NCBI RefSeq assembly: GCF_016086655.4
Contig: NC_052134.2
Location: 9,548,001 to 9,612,000, forward strand
Length of the DNA stretch: 64,000 bases
Origin: Lepeophtheirus salmonis
Lineage: Eukaryota > Arthropoda > Copepoda > Siphonostomatoida > Caligidae
Direction: 5' to 3'
Of this stretch, positions 10,386 to 25,300 are shown one piece after another; position 1 is the first letter of the stretch, and every line of letters begins with the position of its first letter. The notes beneath the pieces are model-generated. The model ran no database searches. It had not been told where the DNA came from and was given only the letters and a program-made list of their open reading frames with translations. A program made the position numbers and the translations under genes.

Positions 10386-13300
10386 GTGAGTTTGTTTCTT
10401 TTTAATAAATTATTATTAATATAGAATAATAGTAAATTTGTTTTTTAAATGAGTAGAGTATAAGAATATATATATTCAGAAAATCAAGATATCAATATTT
10501 TCCTCAAAATTAAGTTTAAATTTTACTTCTATTCTTTGACAAATAATCAACGTCAATTTCTATCGACAAATTATTCTCATTAATCCTTTCCAAAAGCCCA
10601 AAGTTACACTTGAAGTAGAAAAAAATCATCTTCACAATGAAACTGATAGATTTTGAAATTTGAATTCAAAGTCTATAATTTACCTAAGGTGTCCATTAAA
10701 TATGATGTAAAAAAATTAATATAAAATTTCGTCTTTTCTTACTTTTTTACTAAAGTGTTTTTGTTTTAACTCAATTCATATATTCAAAGAGTTAATTGAC
10801 TTGATAAGAAGAGGCAAAATATATGTCTATTTTTTTAGAGGTAGGGAAAAAGACTTACTGTGTTTAATGATACGGAAAGAGAAGTTCATTGAGATAAGAG
10901 AATTACAAGGAAATGACGAAATATAAAAGTAACATATTTACAAGGTAAGGACTCAAAAATTAGAAAATTTTAAAAGCCTTTTCACTTCGACATATTTTTA
11001 TTTTGTGTCCTTTTTATGGAAAACTTTTCAAGCAAAAGTTGGTAGTTTTACAATTGTCTACACTTTTTATGCAATATGTTCCCTTCTATTCTGAATTATG
11101 GCATCAATACAAGGATGAACAGAAGTACAGCTGGCTTTGATGAAGTCCGAGGAAAAGTTGTTCCACATCTCCGTGATCACGGCCTTCAGATAATCGACAT
11201 TCGGGTGAGAAGTCTTGTTCGTCTTGCCCTCCAAGATGCACTTAACAGGGGGTTCACATCGGGTGATTACGAAGTGCAGAAGTCTACCGCCCAGGAGACA
11301 CCCATATTCTCCCTACGAAAATGCTGCACCTTCTTGGACGTGAGTTCCCGAGTGCCATCTTGGGTAAACACATAGTTGTCCCCTGGGGAACGTGCTCTTC
11401 AACCTTCACAAGACATGGTACTTGAATACTTTTTAGTAGACGTCCGTGTATACTTTCTCGTCAGCTTTGAGGAAATAAGGAGGCATCTTGTAACCTTCGG
11501 CCGCCACGATACCGAGAATCATGACCTGAGCTGGATGTTTGGTTTTGAAGGTTCCCTCAACCTGAGTTCTTGATTCAAGCAAGAGGCGATCATTTCTCTT
11601 TTTCAGAACAGCGTCTACTTTGAAGAACTTCTTGTCGGAGATCAACTTGTGCGCAGGGGAGATCGCACACCCTCTGCCGGTTAGCTTGGTGCTCGGGCAT
11701 TTTTGATCGCACAAAAACAATAAAAGGATCAAATTGTAGCCTTTTGTCAGTTCTTTCGAATGGCGCCAAGTACAAAAAAAATTAGAATTTTAGAACTGAG
11801 GCTAGAAGCCCCAAAGAGGATTCTAACTTTTGATTCCTCACCCTGTATACCACAGAAAAAGGGTATTTTTTTAGGACAATCAATATAATTACTTATTATA
11901 TCCAATCAGCTATAATTGTTCAACTCAACAAGTCTGTATGACAAAAATTGAAGCATCAACTTTTCATTGTAAAAGAAGACCTTCATATTGATCTAATTAT
12001 TATTTGTAAAAAGATGAAAAATAGATATGATCTGTTTAGATTGGTTTTACCCAAAAAATATAAATTTTGTAATATTTGAAGCAAATGCCAGTATTTTGTG
12101 ATATTTTGTACGTCCATTTCTAAAATGAAATAAGTTTCTGTTGATTTTTTGTGATAATCCCTTGTCAAAACAATAGCAGAAATAGAGTTTTCTTTCTGTC
12201 ATAAAATCATCCCTAAAAATGGAAAAAGCCAAGGAACAAAAACATCCGTATCTAGTGCAGCTAATTGGTTACATTTTGTAGGTTGTCCGTTTTTGTTTTT
12301 AATTTGACAACCTCAAGAGGGAATTATATTATCCTAATCTGCTATCATTATTTTCCAATCCTGAGGAGTGAACATCCTTTTCTACTACATATCTGTAATC
12401 ATTGATTTATACAGAACTGGATAGAAAGCTTGTACGTACTAATACAAGACGGAGAGTAATCCTGAAAATTTGTTGCAGTGTTATAATTATATGTCCTTGT
12501 TGACAATAGAATATAATTGAGAGTAGACATTGGAAAATTATTGCAAATGTCTTATCCCCCTCCTCTCTTGTCAAAGCTGTTTGTAGATGATTGAATGAAG
12601 TGTCTTGACAGCTAAGCTGCTCTCTTCCAAGAAATTCTTCAAATTGTTAAGGTTACCTTTTTGATTTTCGGTTTCTATTGTTTAACATGCTCAATCTACT
12701 ACCGATTAGCATTACTGTCTAAAATATGTACTGAAAAGTCCCTAACTTCACACATAGATGGCGCTATTTTCTTCTAATTAACCTTATATTTAGTTTGTTC
12801 TAACCTTAAAAAGACAGCCGTCAAAATTTCATGACAATCTGTACGTTAGTTTGTGTGTTATTGTGCTGAGTGTCATGCTACTTTTGTTATTTCCAAAATA
12901 ATGGATCAAATACAATTTAGTGTTTTCATTTTATGCCGCTTCTTGATGGTAAAAAATACCATTTAAGCTAAGCAATGGTTTGAAAAGTGTTATTGGGATT
13001 CCTCTTTTTTGAACGAAAAAAACGAGTTTTTTTTTTAAAGGCCCGGAACTTTTTAGCCAATTTGTTATGTCAACGTAACCTCTTATAAGATTGAGCACAA
13101 ATTTTGCTTGATTCCATATTTTAATAACATTTCAAACATTTCCGAAAATTAACAAAAATCAAACATTATTGGTTCATAAGCTATTTGACTTTATAGAGTA
13201 AAATCCGTGTATCATGTGGGTCCCTCCCACTCAGCGTTTTTCTTCTTAATCACCAATAAAAGTTGGCATATAGACATAATATTTTATTTATCTTCGCGTC

Positions 13301-16300
13301 TAATTTACATTTTATGTATAATCATAACCCAAATTCAAATTTAATTAATTATTCATAATAATACCCATTAATTTATAAGTTAAATTAATTTTTTATCGAT
13401 TTTATTTATTCATCATTGAAAGCCAATACGTTTACATAGGAATTTCTATAATTATTTGAGTTATATATATATTTTTAATATTAATTAGTATGCAAAATCT
13501 AATATTAAATTACAATAGTAAGAATACTGAAAAATTTTGAGTAATGAAATACCCATATGTTAATATGAAAAGCATTAAGTATGTAAAAAATATAAAACAC
13601 CGGCTGTAACTAGCTTAAAAATGACACTAATTAAAACTGTTGTGTTTGTACCTAAATGGATACGGACGGTGATATCTTACGGCCTAGTTAACAAAAATAA
13701 TAAACTAATTTTGTTACATTTAACACAAAAAACATTCACACCGTAATCTGACCTATATATATATACTCGGTAAATATGGCCTAGGAGTGAAACATTTATT
13801 TGTAGGAGTAAAAAACTATAGGTGTTGTTTTTTTTCATATTATAAACAAAGTATTAATCAGGTGAAACCATGTAACATAAGTGGAAATTCTCAAAAACTT
13901 AAACTCGAACATTTTGCTTGAATCCAACACCAAGAAATTTATTAAATTGAAATTTTCTATGAAAAAGCATTCTATTAACTCAAATAACCATATGATGTAT
14001 TTTCGATACCTAACTATTAGTAACTTAATAATTTATTTCAAATAAAAATGTCTCAAAAGGATGAGACACATTGATTTTTTTTTCAAAATAACAGCCATAT
14101 TTGCAAGACTAAGTACTAAGCTATCGTAATAAAAAATAAGTAAACAAACTACTAACAAACAAAAGGTAGCACCACTATACTCCTGTATAAAAACAAACTA
14201 AACTGCGTTTCAATCAAATGTATTGGGGAAAAATTATATATTAGATCCTAGTATCATCGGCTACAGACCTCAAAGACCAAGAATAGGATCATCAGTAGCT
14301 ACTAACAGATTTTAGTCTCGATTAAAGTTTAGGCCTGATAGATTCTTGTAAATAGAGTAACATCAAACAATTTAATTTTAAATCTGTCAATAATAATAAA
14401 TCTAGTTATTTTCGGAGGAAAGGTTGCAAAATAAAATAATATAAAATTTCTCATATATTACTAATCATAATATTACTATAGTAATAATGAACCCGAAATT
14501 GCTGAACGATTTAATTAAATAACGACATTTACTCTGTCTTTACTCATCATACTATTTTTTAAATTGTATTAAAACAAAAGAAGAAGATATACCGAGGCAG
14601 TTAGAGGGAAAGTAGAAAACCTATTATTTTTAGCTTAATATATATATATACAAAGGTCATTTTTGTCCTTAAGACAAAAAGAAATTCTGCTCCTTCCTTC
14701 CATTTATATATCTTCTACAAAAACTCAATATATTTTTCATATTGGAATTCTTAACATATTTTAGTACAAATTCAAATTAAAACAGACTAAAGGACTGCGC
14801 TTTTTCCTCAAACAGCAAAATAAAAAGTATTGTTTCTACCTAGTTAAGCATCACAGTGTAATTTTTTTGAGAGTATCATGGATATTAATGAATACTAAAA
14901 CTTTTAGAAGAGAACGCTGACGAAGGTACTATGCTAAAAGATCCAAGGGCAAGATGAAAAAAAGAGAGTTTAAACTGTATGTTAATACCCAGGTGGTTTG
15001 GTTGTTCTGATTGATTGACTAGTGTCATTGGAAGCTTCAAAGCACTCGGATATATGGATCTTTATCAATCTATAATTCCTTTAAATTCATATCTTTTTAG
15101 TTGAATATCTTATCCACACGCCTTTATCTTGACACTGGGTGTTAAGGAATATCGTGTCTGGGACGAGATTTTCATGCCTCACTCGGTGGATCTCATTTCC
15201 TTTAATAGAGAGATAATTCCTTGGTCAAATAAAGAATTCCACTTCTCGGATCATCCTCCATAGGTTTAAGAATATATATGTTGCTCCTGATAGTGTAGAA
15301 CAGTTATTCCTAATACGTACTACTGTGGTAAGTAAGAACTGAAAAGTTCCATAAAGAGACAGATTATTCGAATTAAACCCCAGTGAGGAATAGTGAGAAA
15401 CAGTTCAAAAACTCCTTCCACAGCTTTTTAAGATATTATTGGAGAGCTATAATTTTAAATATTCTATGTACTTTTACCTTTTGAAAATCAAGATTGCGAG
15501 TGGACGAAAAAAGCTCCTTGTGTATACACAAAATCAGATATTCTTTCCTATTTAAAAAAACAAGATTTTATTCCTTTGGAATAAAAGGATCATTCCATAT
15601 CAAATCGGCCAAAAACTTCAACTCAACAACTCAGAACTTGATCAAATTTCATATAACATTTGATTTCTATCTGCAAACTCCAAATCTTTTTATTTATTAT
15701 TTTTAGCATTGAATAATTTATGGATCATATTTTGTTGCTCTTTTTTTAGAAAAGAGGTTGTGAGTTTAATAAATTTATACTTTTAAGTACTATTAGCATT
15801 TGCTTTTGAATTTTACAATCTTCCTATTTTTGAAAGGATGGAGTGTCTGATTTCGTATATAGAAATCATTGAAATTATGCCCGCTTACAAATTCCAAAAT
15901 ATATCAAAATGAGGCAGAAATAGTCAGAAAAGTGTCCTTGCACAAGTTTTTTTGTTTACACACAACTTCGAATTTGAAAAAGATGGTTATTTGAAGTTGT
16001 TCCATGCTAAGATATAGTAGGTTGGTGAAAAAGTAATTTCGTATTTTTGGCTTTATTTTCAATTTCAAGAAGTATTACAATCATCCAATTTAATCCAAGT
16101 ATGCCCTATTTTGTTCAATAACATGTTGAGAATCAAGGAGAATCCAACTTCATAATGCCCTTCTTGTGGAAGCCATTGTCCCTATTGGCAAAAAAATCGG
16201 ACAACTAATTTTTACAGGCCTCTATTTATGCTAAATTTGTACCCCCAAGCTCGTTGGTAACAGACAGGAACATATAGTAGTCACTTGTTGCTAGTTCTGG

Positions 16301-19300
16301 ACTGTAGGGTGGATGCACGAGAACCTATAATGCGAGCTCCTGGAGCTTTTGGTGCTTCATCAAAGATGTGTGCCGCCTGGGTTTGCCTTGTTTAACCCAA
16401 TTCCTCTTCGAGTTGTTTTTTTTGTATCCAGCCTTCTTCAAATGGTTGAAAATGGTTTTATGATTAATATTCAGCTCCTAGGCGATGTTACGACTGCTAA
16501 CAGGACGGTCTATCTCGATATTTTTCATGATTTTATTGACATTTTCGACGACAAGCCTGCCAGTACGTAGTGCATAATTCCCCTCCACTAAATCAGAACG
16601 AAATCGTTTGCACCACTGTTGTGCAACACGAACCAAAAGTGTATTGGCCCGGTATACATTGCAAATTTTCTTGATCTTTTTCAACGAGCTTTTCCCAAGT
16701 AGTAAAATGTAAAATATGGCGAATTTCTTCGTTTGAGACATCCATACTCGACGTCATCAGTGGGCCAATTTTATTAAAATATAAGGAACCGGTTTCAATA
16801 TGAATTTAGTAGAGTATCGTTTTAAATATGTCAGTACACTCATCCCAATATAGTACTGGTATTTTAAACAGAACTAGGTGGCACCACATGCAAGTAACAA
16901 AATATTGATGTATTTAATTTTTGCTAAAAGTTGCATGAGGAAAAAAAAACCTTATTTAATCAATAATTTCTATAATTCTTGGAATAAATTATTCTTTCAA
17001 TTTCTTGCATGTATAAAAATATGCATACAAATGAGTGATATTGAATATTTACTCCACTTTTCGAGGAGAAGGCTTGCAGTGTCCGTCATCCAATCACCGA
17101 GTCCCTTAAAGCCACTGCCAGCCAACACTGGGATATCTCCACGGAAGACTACATCCACAGTGGGTACTAGGCCTTCCACTGCCGCCTGGAATTTATCATT
17201 GCTATTAAGGATTGCTATATTAATGATTAAGAGAGCTCAGACACACATTTATATATAGTATTAGTTTTGTTGAAATTCTACTGTTCATTAATAAATTATA
17301 TTTTGTTTAAAATTCAAAGTATTCAGTAAATAACACTCGGTATATAAAATATTCTTTAAAAAGAGGAAATATTTTTTCTTTCGTCATTTATATATATATA
17401 AGAGATAATGGAAGTATGGTAACCCCAAATAAAATTAAAGCAGATACAGCTGTTCAAATTACTCTAATCACCGACCGTAAATTAGTCTTCCAACATCAAG
17501 GCCTTTAATGGAAACAGTGCAAAGACAAGGCAGACTATAATAATATTATGGAATAAAATCAAGTCTTCTATTATAGGGAAGAAGTATTTCCTAACCGAAA
17601 CTACGTTCTAGTTGGCATTGGTTTAAAGGGGCATAACTCGTGGGTATAGGGTTATTATATAGAACCCAAAGCCGAATAGAACAGCCCAGGAAGTATAGCA
17701 AAAACTCGCCGAACACGGAAAATACTTCTAATCATTATGCCTCTCACAAAGAAACTAAAAATATTATATAGCTTTAAACAATAAATTTATGTTATTTTTC
17801 GACTGTATTAAATTCCCCGGGAAACTTTAAAAGTAACCTTATTTTGTGGACACACTTGGATGATTAGATTTATTTAATTCAGTGTTCTTTTTTCAATAAA
17901 TATATTTTATTTTTAGCGGTACTGAAATATTGTAAAAGAGCTTAAAGTTAGAGAAACAATCATGTTCAGCTTTTTGATGATCCTATTTTTTTTTTTTTTG
18001 TTTGTTTTTTCTTGTCAAAGGAATGAAAAAGAAAGGCTTATTAAAAAAAACCTTTTTCACATCGTAATTTAGACTTATCTTTGAAAATCCAATTATATAC
18101 TCTTTGTAGAGTGTACGTACAAAGAATATATATAAAGAAAGAACATAGATACATGTATATGTATTATATTAGAGTGGTTCTTAAACTCTTTTTTTTTTTT
18201 TTTTTTCACCGAAATGTTGGGAAGACAATGTCGTAATAAATGAGGAAATATACAATTTGTTTCATGATGATCAAAGTTTAGAGGTTGCACATCCTCTTTA
18301 ATGATTACACAGGGGAATACTCATTTTTTACAAATAAATTCAAGGCAAAAAAGGAATTTATCTTTCAGCATAAAATCCATTACTCATCTCAGTTTTTATC
18401 TCAGTCATCTTAATTCTGAAATATCTAGGATTATAATCAGTCAGGACTATTATCGTTCAATGTAATTTTGACCCTCAAAACAATTCCAAAATTGAAGGTA
18501 CGATAAATAAATGTTAAATGTAAAAGTGTTTTTATGATTAAAAAGTTTTTTATTGATTCTTATCTTGTTCTGAACTGGATATATTTCCATTTTAGGCTGA
18601 AAAAGAATGAAAAACAACACTCTTCTTTAGACCCTTATAATTTATTCATTATGTTACAGAGATGAGGAATATCACAGCTTACACTATAGAAAAATATTCA
18701 ATCTATACATAATTTAAAAAATATGCATCTGCAAGGAATTTTGTTCCATTTTGTATTTTTTAAGTGATCCCATTTTGAAATATTAAAATAATCTACTCTT
18801 TGTGAATGGATCACTTTTTTCTTTCGATCCTGGCATCTCATTCCCAAAAAGGAGTCCACTCTACTCAATTATGAGTTCTAGTAATTTTCTTGGTTGAATT
18901 CTCCTCACGTCGTCCCTCGTGGAATTCCGAGTCCAAACTCGAACATCTCTTGAGATGGATGATCAAATAAGAAGTATTTTCCTTCGGTTGCCTTGATCTT
19001 CCTTTGATGGGGTATCACAATATGAAATTGGCATTGATATTGGAAAAATATGATAACAATATATACTATTTGCTAGTACACCCCCCATAAAGAATAAGAT
19101 CACTTAGAAATACAGAATGGAACAAAAATCCTTGGAGATGCATAAAAACAATATATAATCATAAAACAATTAAATAAGTTTTATTTATCCTACTTTTAAT
19201 TTGAAGATTGTTTTAAGGGTATAAAATGCCTCTGAACAATATTTCAAAGTTCAAATAACTGAGAGAAAAACTGAGATCTGCTTTGGGTTTTGCGCACCTA

Positions 19301-22300
19301 GACAAATTCGATTATTGTCTTCAATTCATTTGTACAAAATTCCATGGTGTTATGACCTTCATAGTTTTGGAAACAAATTCCTAATAATATTTCAAAAATT
19401 ATGATACACCGTCAACACAAAGACAAGCTAGAATAATTTTTTTTTCTCAAAATTGAGTGTGGATTATATTTTGTGGGATGAGAGGCGAATTATCGTTACT
19501 CAAATATGATTTTTATATAATTAAGCTTCGAAGCTCCATTCTTTCATTATGAGTAATGATGTTTTTCAATTCTTACATTAAAATAGATCTCTTAAATTCA
19601 ATTCAAGAGTCTGAATTTCTCGGCTGTCAAGTATTAACATTAAATATTGGAGTTGTAGGGGTAGGTATAAGAAAATAATACGTATACTTGTAATTTTTGA
19701 GTTTCGACAATTTGACCCTCAACCCTTGATTTGTATTTTTTGACATATTATCGTCTTTTTCTATCAATAAATTGCAGTTTAACATATCAAATTAACATAT
19801 ATTTATATAAGTAATTATATGAAGGTGTTGATAATTTCAGGGGCTAGCCCCCCCCCCCAAATTATGAACGCTATTTATAAAATTTTCTTGATTATTGTTC
19901 AATATTGTTTTTATGTTGACGGTATGTATATTTTCCCCCTAAAATAATTCTTTCTTCTAAACTGCATTGAAAATAGTTCCTCTAAGTAAAAAGGCACATC
20001 TTTTTATTAGATTATATATTTTTAATAAACATTCATTAAATGGATGGAAGTGTGTACTTCTTCTACATGTAGCAAATATTATAATTCTTGAGGAGATACA
20101 ACATAAAAGATATGAGGTGATTTTAGAGTAACTTCCAATTTTATTGTGTCGTACTCTACCATTATAAAATGCAGTTTAGCTGTACTGAAGCAATTTCTTG
20201 GTGGAGGATAATAAAAATATAGACTTTTCCCTTTGTTACTTATGTTACAACATATATAATGTGTTGTTTTTCATACGAAATACTTGTTTTAAAGGAACTT
20301 TTGAAAGAATGTTTATTTCACAGAAATATTTATATTTTATAAATTGCTCAATTTTGACTTATGTTGTCCAGTAGCATTGGTCAGAATTTTTAGATGGCAA
20401 CAAACAGACAAACTTTGTCATCGTAAAGATATTAAATATGTATATTTGGCATCTTCAAATAATATCGAACACTGGTATGCTTATAAAACCCTGACAAATA
20501 ACGTGGTCACCCAAACAATTTGAAGAATGTTTGGGAGGAATCTGAGCTGGCATGAGGTCTCATTCAATTAGCTACAAGCAGCTATGAGATAAAAGAAATA
20601 AACACACATCCCACCCTGAATATAGCAACAATTCAACTCCGACTCCAACAAGGACTTTCATTTGTATCTCCAAGTCAAATCCCTAGAGTTAGTCTACATC
20701 TTTCTTCACCCACTAGAAATTATTGTATATTTATTGTTCTCGCTTTCTTAATAAAATAATAATGATGACAGGCTTTATGGATAAAAAAATATTTTCATGT
20801 AGCAATTACTAAAATATCCTATTCTTAAAATTACATATTTTTTTACCCCTGCTTTAGCTTCACGCCCTCATTTCTACATTGTCAATTTGTTAGAGCGAGT
20901 AGTTACGCAATTCAAAGAAATAACAATGTAGTAACGAGCGCGTGTAGCTAAGGCTCAGTGTGTTTTATTAAAAAAGAAAAGGAGAGTATATACCTTATAT
21001 ATATATATATATTAAAACAAAGTTTATTTGTTGGTCTCCCCAGACCTCATTTGGGAGATGTGCAACTTCTAAGTTTTGTTAAATATGGCGATAAGTTTAT
21101 ACGAGTATATTTTCCTTTTTTACCAGAAAGGAACCTTTTTTGACGATGAACCCCCAGCATTTCGAAAAAAAAAAAAAAGTTTAAGAACCTCTCTAATGTT
21201 ATAAATCTATGTTTATGTTGTTGCAATGGAGACGATAGGTTTATCCAAGCCTTCAATGCATATACAATACATACATACATATTTAATATACATATTTAGA
21301 CCTTTATATACAGAATATGTACAATATGGAAACATATTTAGAATAACTTATTAAGGCTGTTGTTATTTTTATTTTGAAACGCTCAGTCATCGTCAACATG
21401 GCCTTCATTAAAATGTAGATTCCTTAACATTTCGAGAATAAATGACGGAAAAAATTGTATATAAAATGAATTTTGTGCATTATATTATATGTATTCTTGA
21501 ACTAAAGGCTGAAACTTTGCATGGGTTCTTTTGAACCTGGTCAGGCTAAGACAGGGTGCCGATTTTTTTTTTTTTTTTTTTTTTTGAGGGGTCTGAGGGA
21601 TTATTCTCTTGCCAAAAGTTGTTTTTAGAGATTAAAGAGACAAGATAAGGGTTTGAGTTATTTATCGAAAAGACTGGTGTCTCAAAAAACAACTGCACGA
21701 ATAACTACGTTATCTTAATTTCTTCATATCACAAAAAAATATGGGCATAAAAAGAAATCGGGGATAATTGCAATTTTGTTTTTGGAGGTGCAAAAAAATT
21801 ATCTTCGAATGAAATATTAGATTCGTAAATGAAATAAAGTTTGTAGAAATTTGTCTGAAAATTCGTTTGCATATAAATTATGATAAATAAAAATTGTTGT
21901 TTAACTGAAATATCTGTCATTTTCTTTATCATTTTTAATTTTTTATCTCTTACTTTTTTTTCATAACTCGTCAATTTTGAATGTCAAAGAAGAAATGCCT
22001 CAAAACGATGCATTTTGTACATAAAATATTAGACACTAACAGTACAATATAATACTGTCAATTTCTGAAACATTTAATAAATAATTTTTGCAATATTTGC
22101 AAAAGTGAACCAATTATCGAGGGTTATTTTTTTGACAACATTATTCTACATAAATTTTTTTTTACATGTACGAAAAAAAGCTTGGTAGATTCGTGTTTCT
22201 CTATACATTTCTAATTAATGTTATTTACTGCTTTTTTTTCTAAAATTAGTTCAAAAAAGTTTTTTTGCAATTTTCATCGATAATTTATATTTGGTAGTTT

Positions 22301-25300
22301 TTCTAACCAAAAAAAAAATGAACTTCTCATCTTGACAATTTTTTTAATGTATATATAAGGTATGTTATTTGAAGTTTATAACACTTTCTTTAAAAAATTC
22401 ATAATAATAAATATGTCATAATACTCGTCCACCCCGTAAGGAGTCTAATCATTATGAAAAAATAATATTGGCCATTGACAATGTGATTTCCCGTTCCCCC
22501 CTTTGCCTGAGCAACACTGGGTAAACCTTTGCTAGTACTATTTTTATACAATATAAATTTATTTTGTGTTAGTTAGGTCGCGCCAAAATAGAGTGACTTA
22601 GTTTTATTGACAGCATATATATTTTATTATTTTTTTTGTCAGCGACTGGCGGGGGAATTTTGTTTATTTTTTTTACTTTAGGGTTTTCAAGTTTATTTAT
22701 GTATATCCAAAAAAAAAAAAATCCTGAAACAGATAACAATGAATTATACGATATTCGAGCCCTGAAGCAATTTCTTCGAGAAACATTCAATTTTCGTGTT
22801 TAAAAGGTTTTTATTTTTGTAAAGGAAGGAATTTCTGATTTTTTAAATTTTTTTATTTAGGGTGTAACAACATAACGTCCTTTTTCTATAAAGCAATTAA
22901 ACAAGTTTTATAAATTAAACATTTATATTTTTATTTTCTAACAATAATACATATTTAATGTTGTTGTTTTTTTTACACAGTTTTAAATAATCATATCAGA
23001 AAGGTGACATCCCCCATCCTTAAACAAACCAAACTCTGGTATTTTAATGTCCTGTGATTTTTCAAACTTTTATTCTATCTCAATCATTTTTCGTTGAGAG
23101 GTTTAAGAAGTAAAGCTAATTGATAAAAAAAATGCAAAATATAAATAGAAGCCTATCTTATTTTATCATTGTGAATGATTAGATGATCAAATAATTAGTT
23201 AGTTTTGGGTGATTTGCCAAAGGTCTAAAAAATATTAGTTGTTCTAGAATAAATCTGTTTCCAATTACTCGATTTAAACAAATCAAACCAATTTAGAATT
23301 TTTGCATCCCACTAAATTTGAAGGCACCAATTTTGACACTCTAATTCATTTAATGGGGAGTTACTTGTGTTTAAAACAAAATCAAATGATGAATATGAAT
23401 TGAAAAAATCATTTTTTGTATATTAATAATTGAAGCAATTTTTTATAAATTGCACCAATAAAAACTTAGTAGCTAAATGGCAATTAGTTTAATTATTATA
23501 AAATATTATGGGAAACCATTTTTTGACGGAACATGGTCATTCCTCGATTCTCCAATGCATGATAGCGACTGACTGTATTTCAAAGAAAAATTTAGAATGT
23601 CCCCTCTAGAATAAAACACTGTCCACTTTTAAAAAAAGAAGTTATCTTGCCGCACCTTATATATAAATACGCAATGTCTTTCAGTCTTTTATCTATTAAG
23701 ACCATCCTCTAAATAATTTTGGTAAGTTGCTAGGACCATATTCCGTTGTAGGGAAATGTACAAATGTACGTTGGAACAAAAAAAATATATACTTAAATAT
23801 TAAATTCCTAGAAAAACTGTTTTTTTTTAGTTATGTTCAAGCATGTTTATCACCTCAAAATCGAGATTCATGGGCAAGCAGGGATTTTAATCCCATTCCT
23901 AATTCGTGGCAAAGCGAGTACTACTCATAAATCAACAAATTTTTAAAGTTTATTTTCATTTTTAAAGCCCTTAGATGAAATTATTTATGACTGTTTTAAA
24001 AAGTCGTGTTCATTTAATTAATTATGATTCCAGGAGAAAAGCTTTTCATATCAGTAGAGTATTCTACATACTTATATATAGTTAGGTATACAACATGGGT
24101 ATGTATGTAGTACACACGTATTCATATACCAAAATACACATGTTCAAAATCATAAAAACAAAGTTGTTTTTTTTACTTATAAGTGAATTTTGATAAGTCT
24201 AAAGTCACATTGTTGACATATGCAAAAAATAATAATAGCAGCTAGATGCATATAATGGACTTAAATTAAGTATGTTTTTATTAGGAGTGTATATATCCTT
24301 CATATTGGATTCAAATCTGGTCTGGTCCAGTAATTGGACCTTAAAAACGCCCCATATTATTTAACGTCATTATCACAAACAATGATGTCCCCTCAATTTT
24401 TTTATAATATCATATATATTTATAATTCGGTTTTTGGTGTTATCAAATATGGAATCGAAAGTATTGGATCAGATCAGCTTGAAATTTAGCAAGTAGACGT
24501 ATAAAATAAACAATTATGTTCCTATGATACTTTTTTGGGACTCTGAGGTCATTAAGAACCTGATTTTGACCGACATAAAACCTCATTTTCCTTTTCGCTG
24601 TCTATATCTCTCTCATTCTCTCTGGGTCGATTGGTGTGAAGCAACGGGCAAAGTAGCCTCATTACCATATGAACACTTTCCTTTGTACACATTGTATCGT
24701 GTTTTTTTTTTTGTGGATTTGCGAAGTATGATTTAATGGTTTTATAATGACTCCTTGCCCAATACTCCATCAATTGCAATGGTAAATGTTGTTTACTGTA
24801 TTTCGTGTTGGCTGTACAAGCATGTTTCTATACCTGAAACAATTGAAAGAAGTCAATTAAAGGTGTTGACGGATATAAGATTTAAGGTTCAGGAGATTGC
24901 AGAAGCCAAAGGTTATATTGAATTGCTCAACTGTTTCTAATTTGAAGATCATTGGGATATGAGAAAGATATCCGCAAGATGGGTACTACGTTTACTTTAA
25001 TCGACCACAAATGCAATCGTGTCACAACTTTGAAGGAGGGTTTGGCTTGGTTTAACTACAATAAGGACAAATTTATGCGCCGTTTTGTAACTATGGACTC
25101 CACATGGATTCCCCAACACAGTAGAAGTCAAAACAGTGATTTCTCCTGGTGAATCAGTGCCAAAGAAGTCTATGTTTTGTTTGTAATATTAAAAATCATG
25201 GTGTCCGTTTTGGGGATACACGTTTATTACTTTAAAAAGGAAATAGCAATCAATAGAAAATATTACGTCAACTTATTGGACCCATTCAATTACTATTCAA

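Noticed and set aside
11076..11573. Two plus-strand open frames of 99 and 65 codons
   Set aside because: Both are antisense to the decayed maT-like transposase, whose motifs read only on the minus strand.
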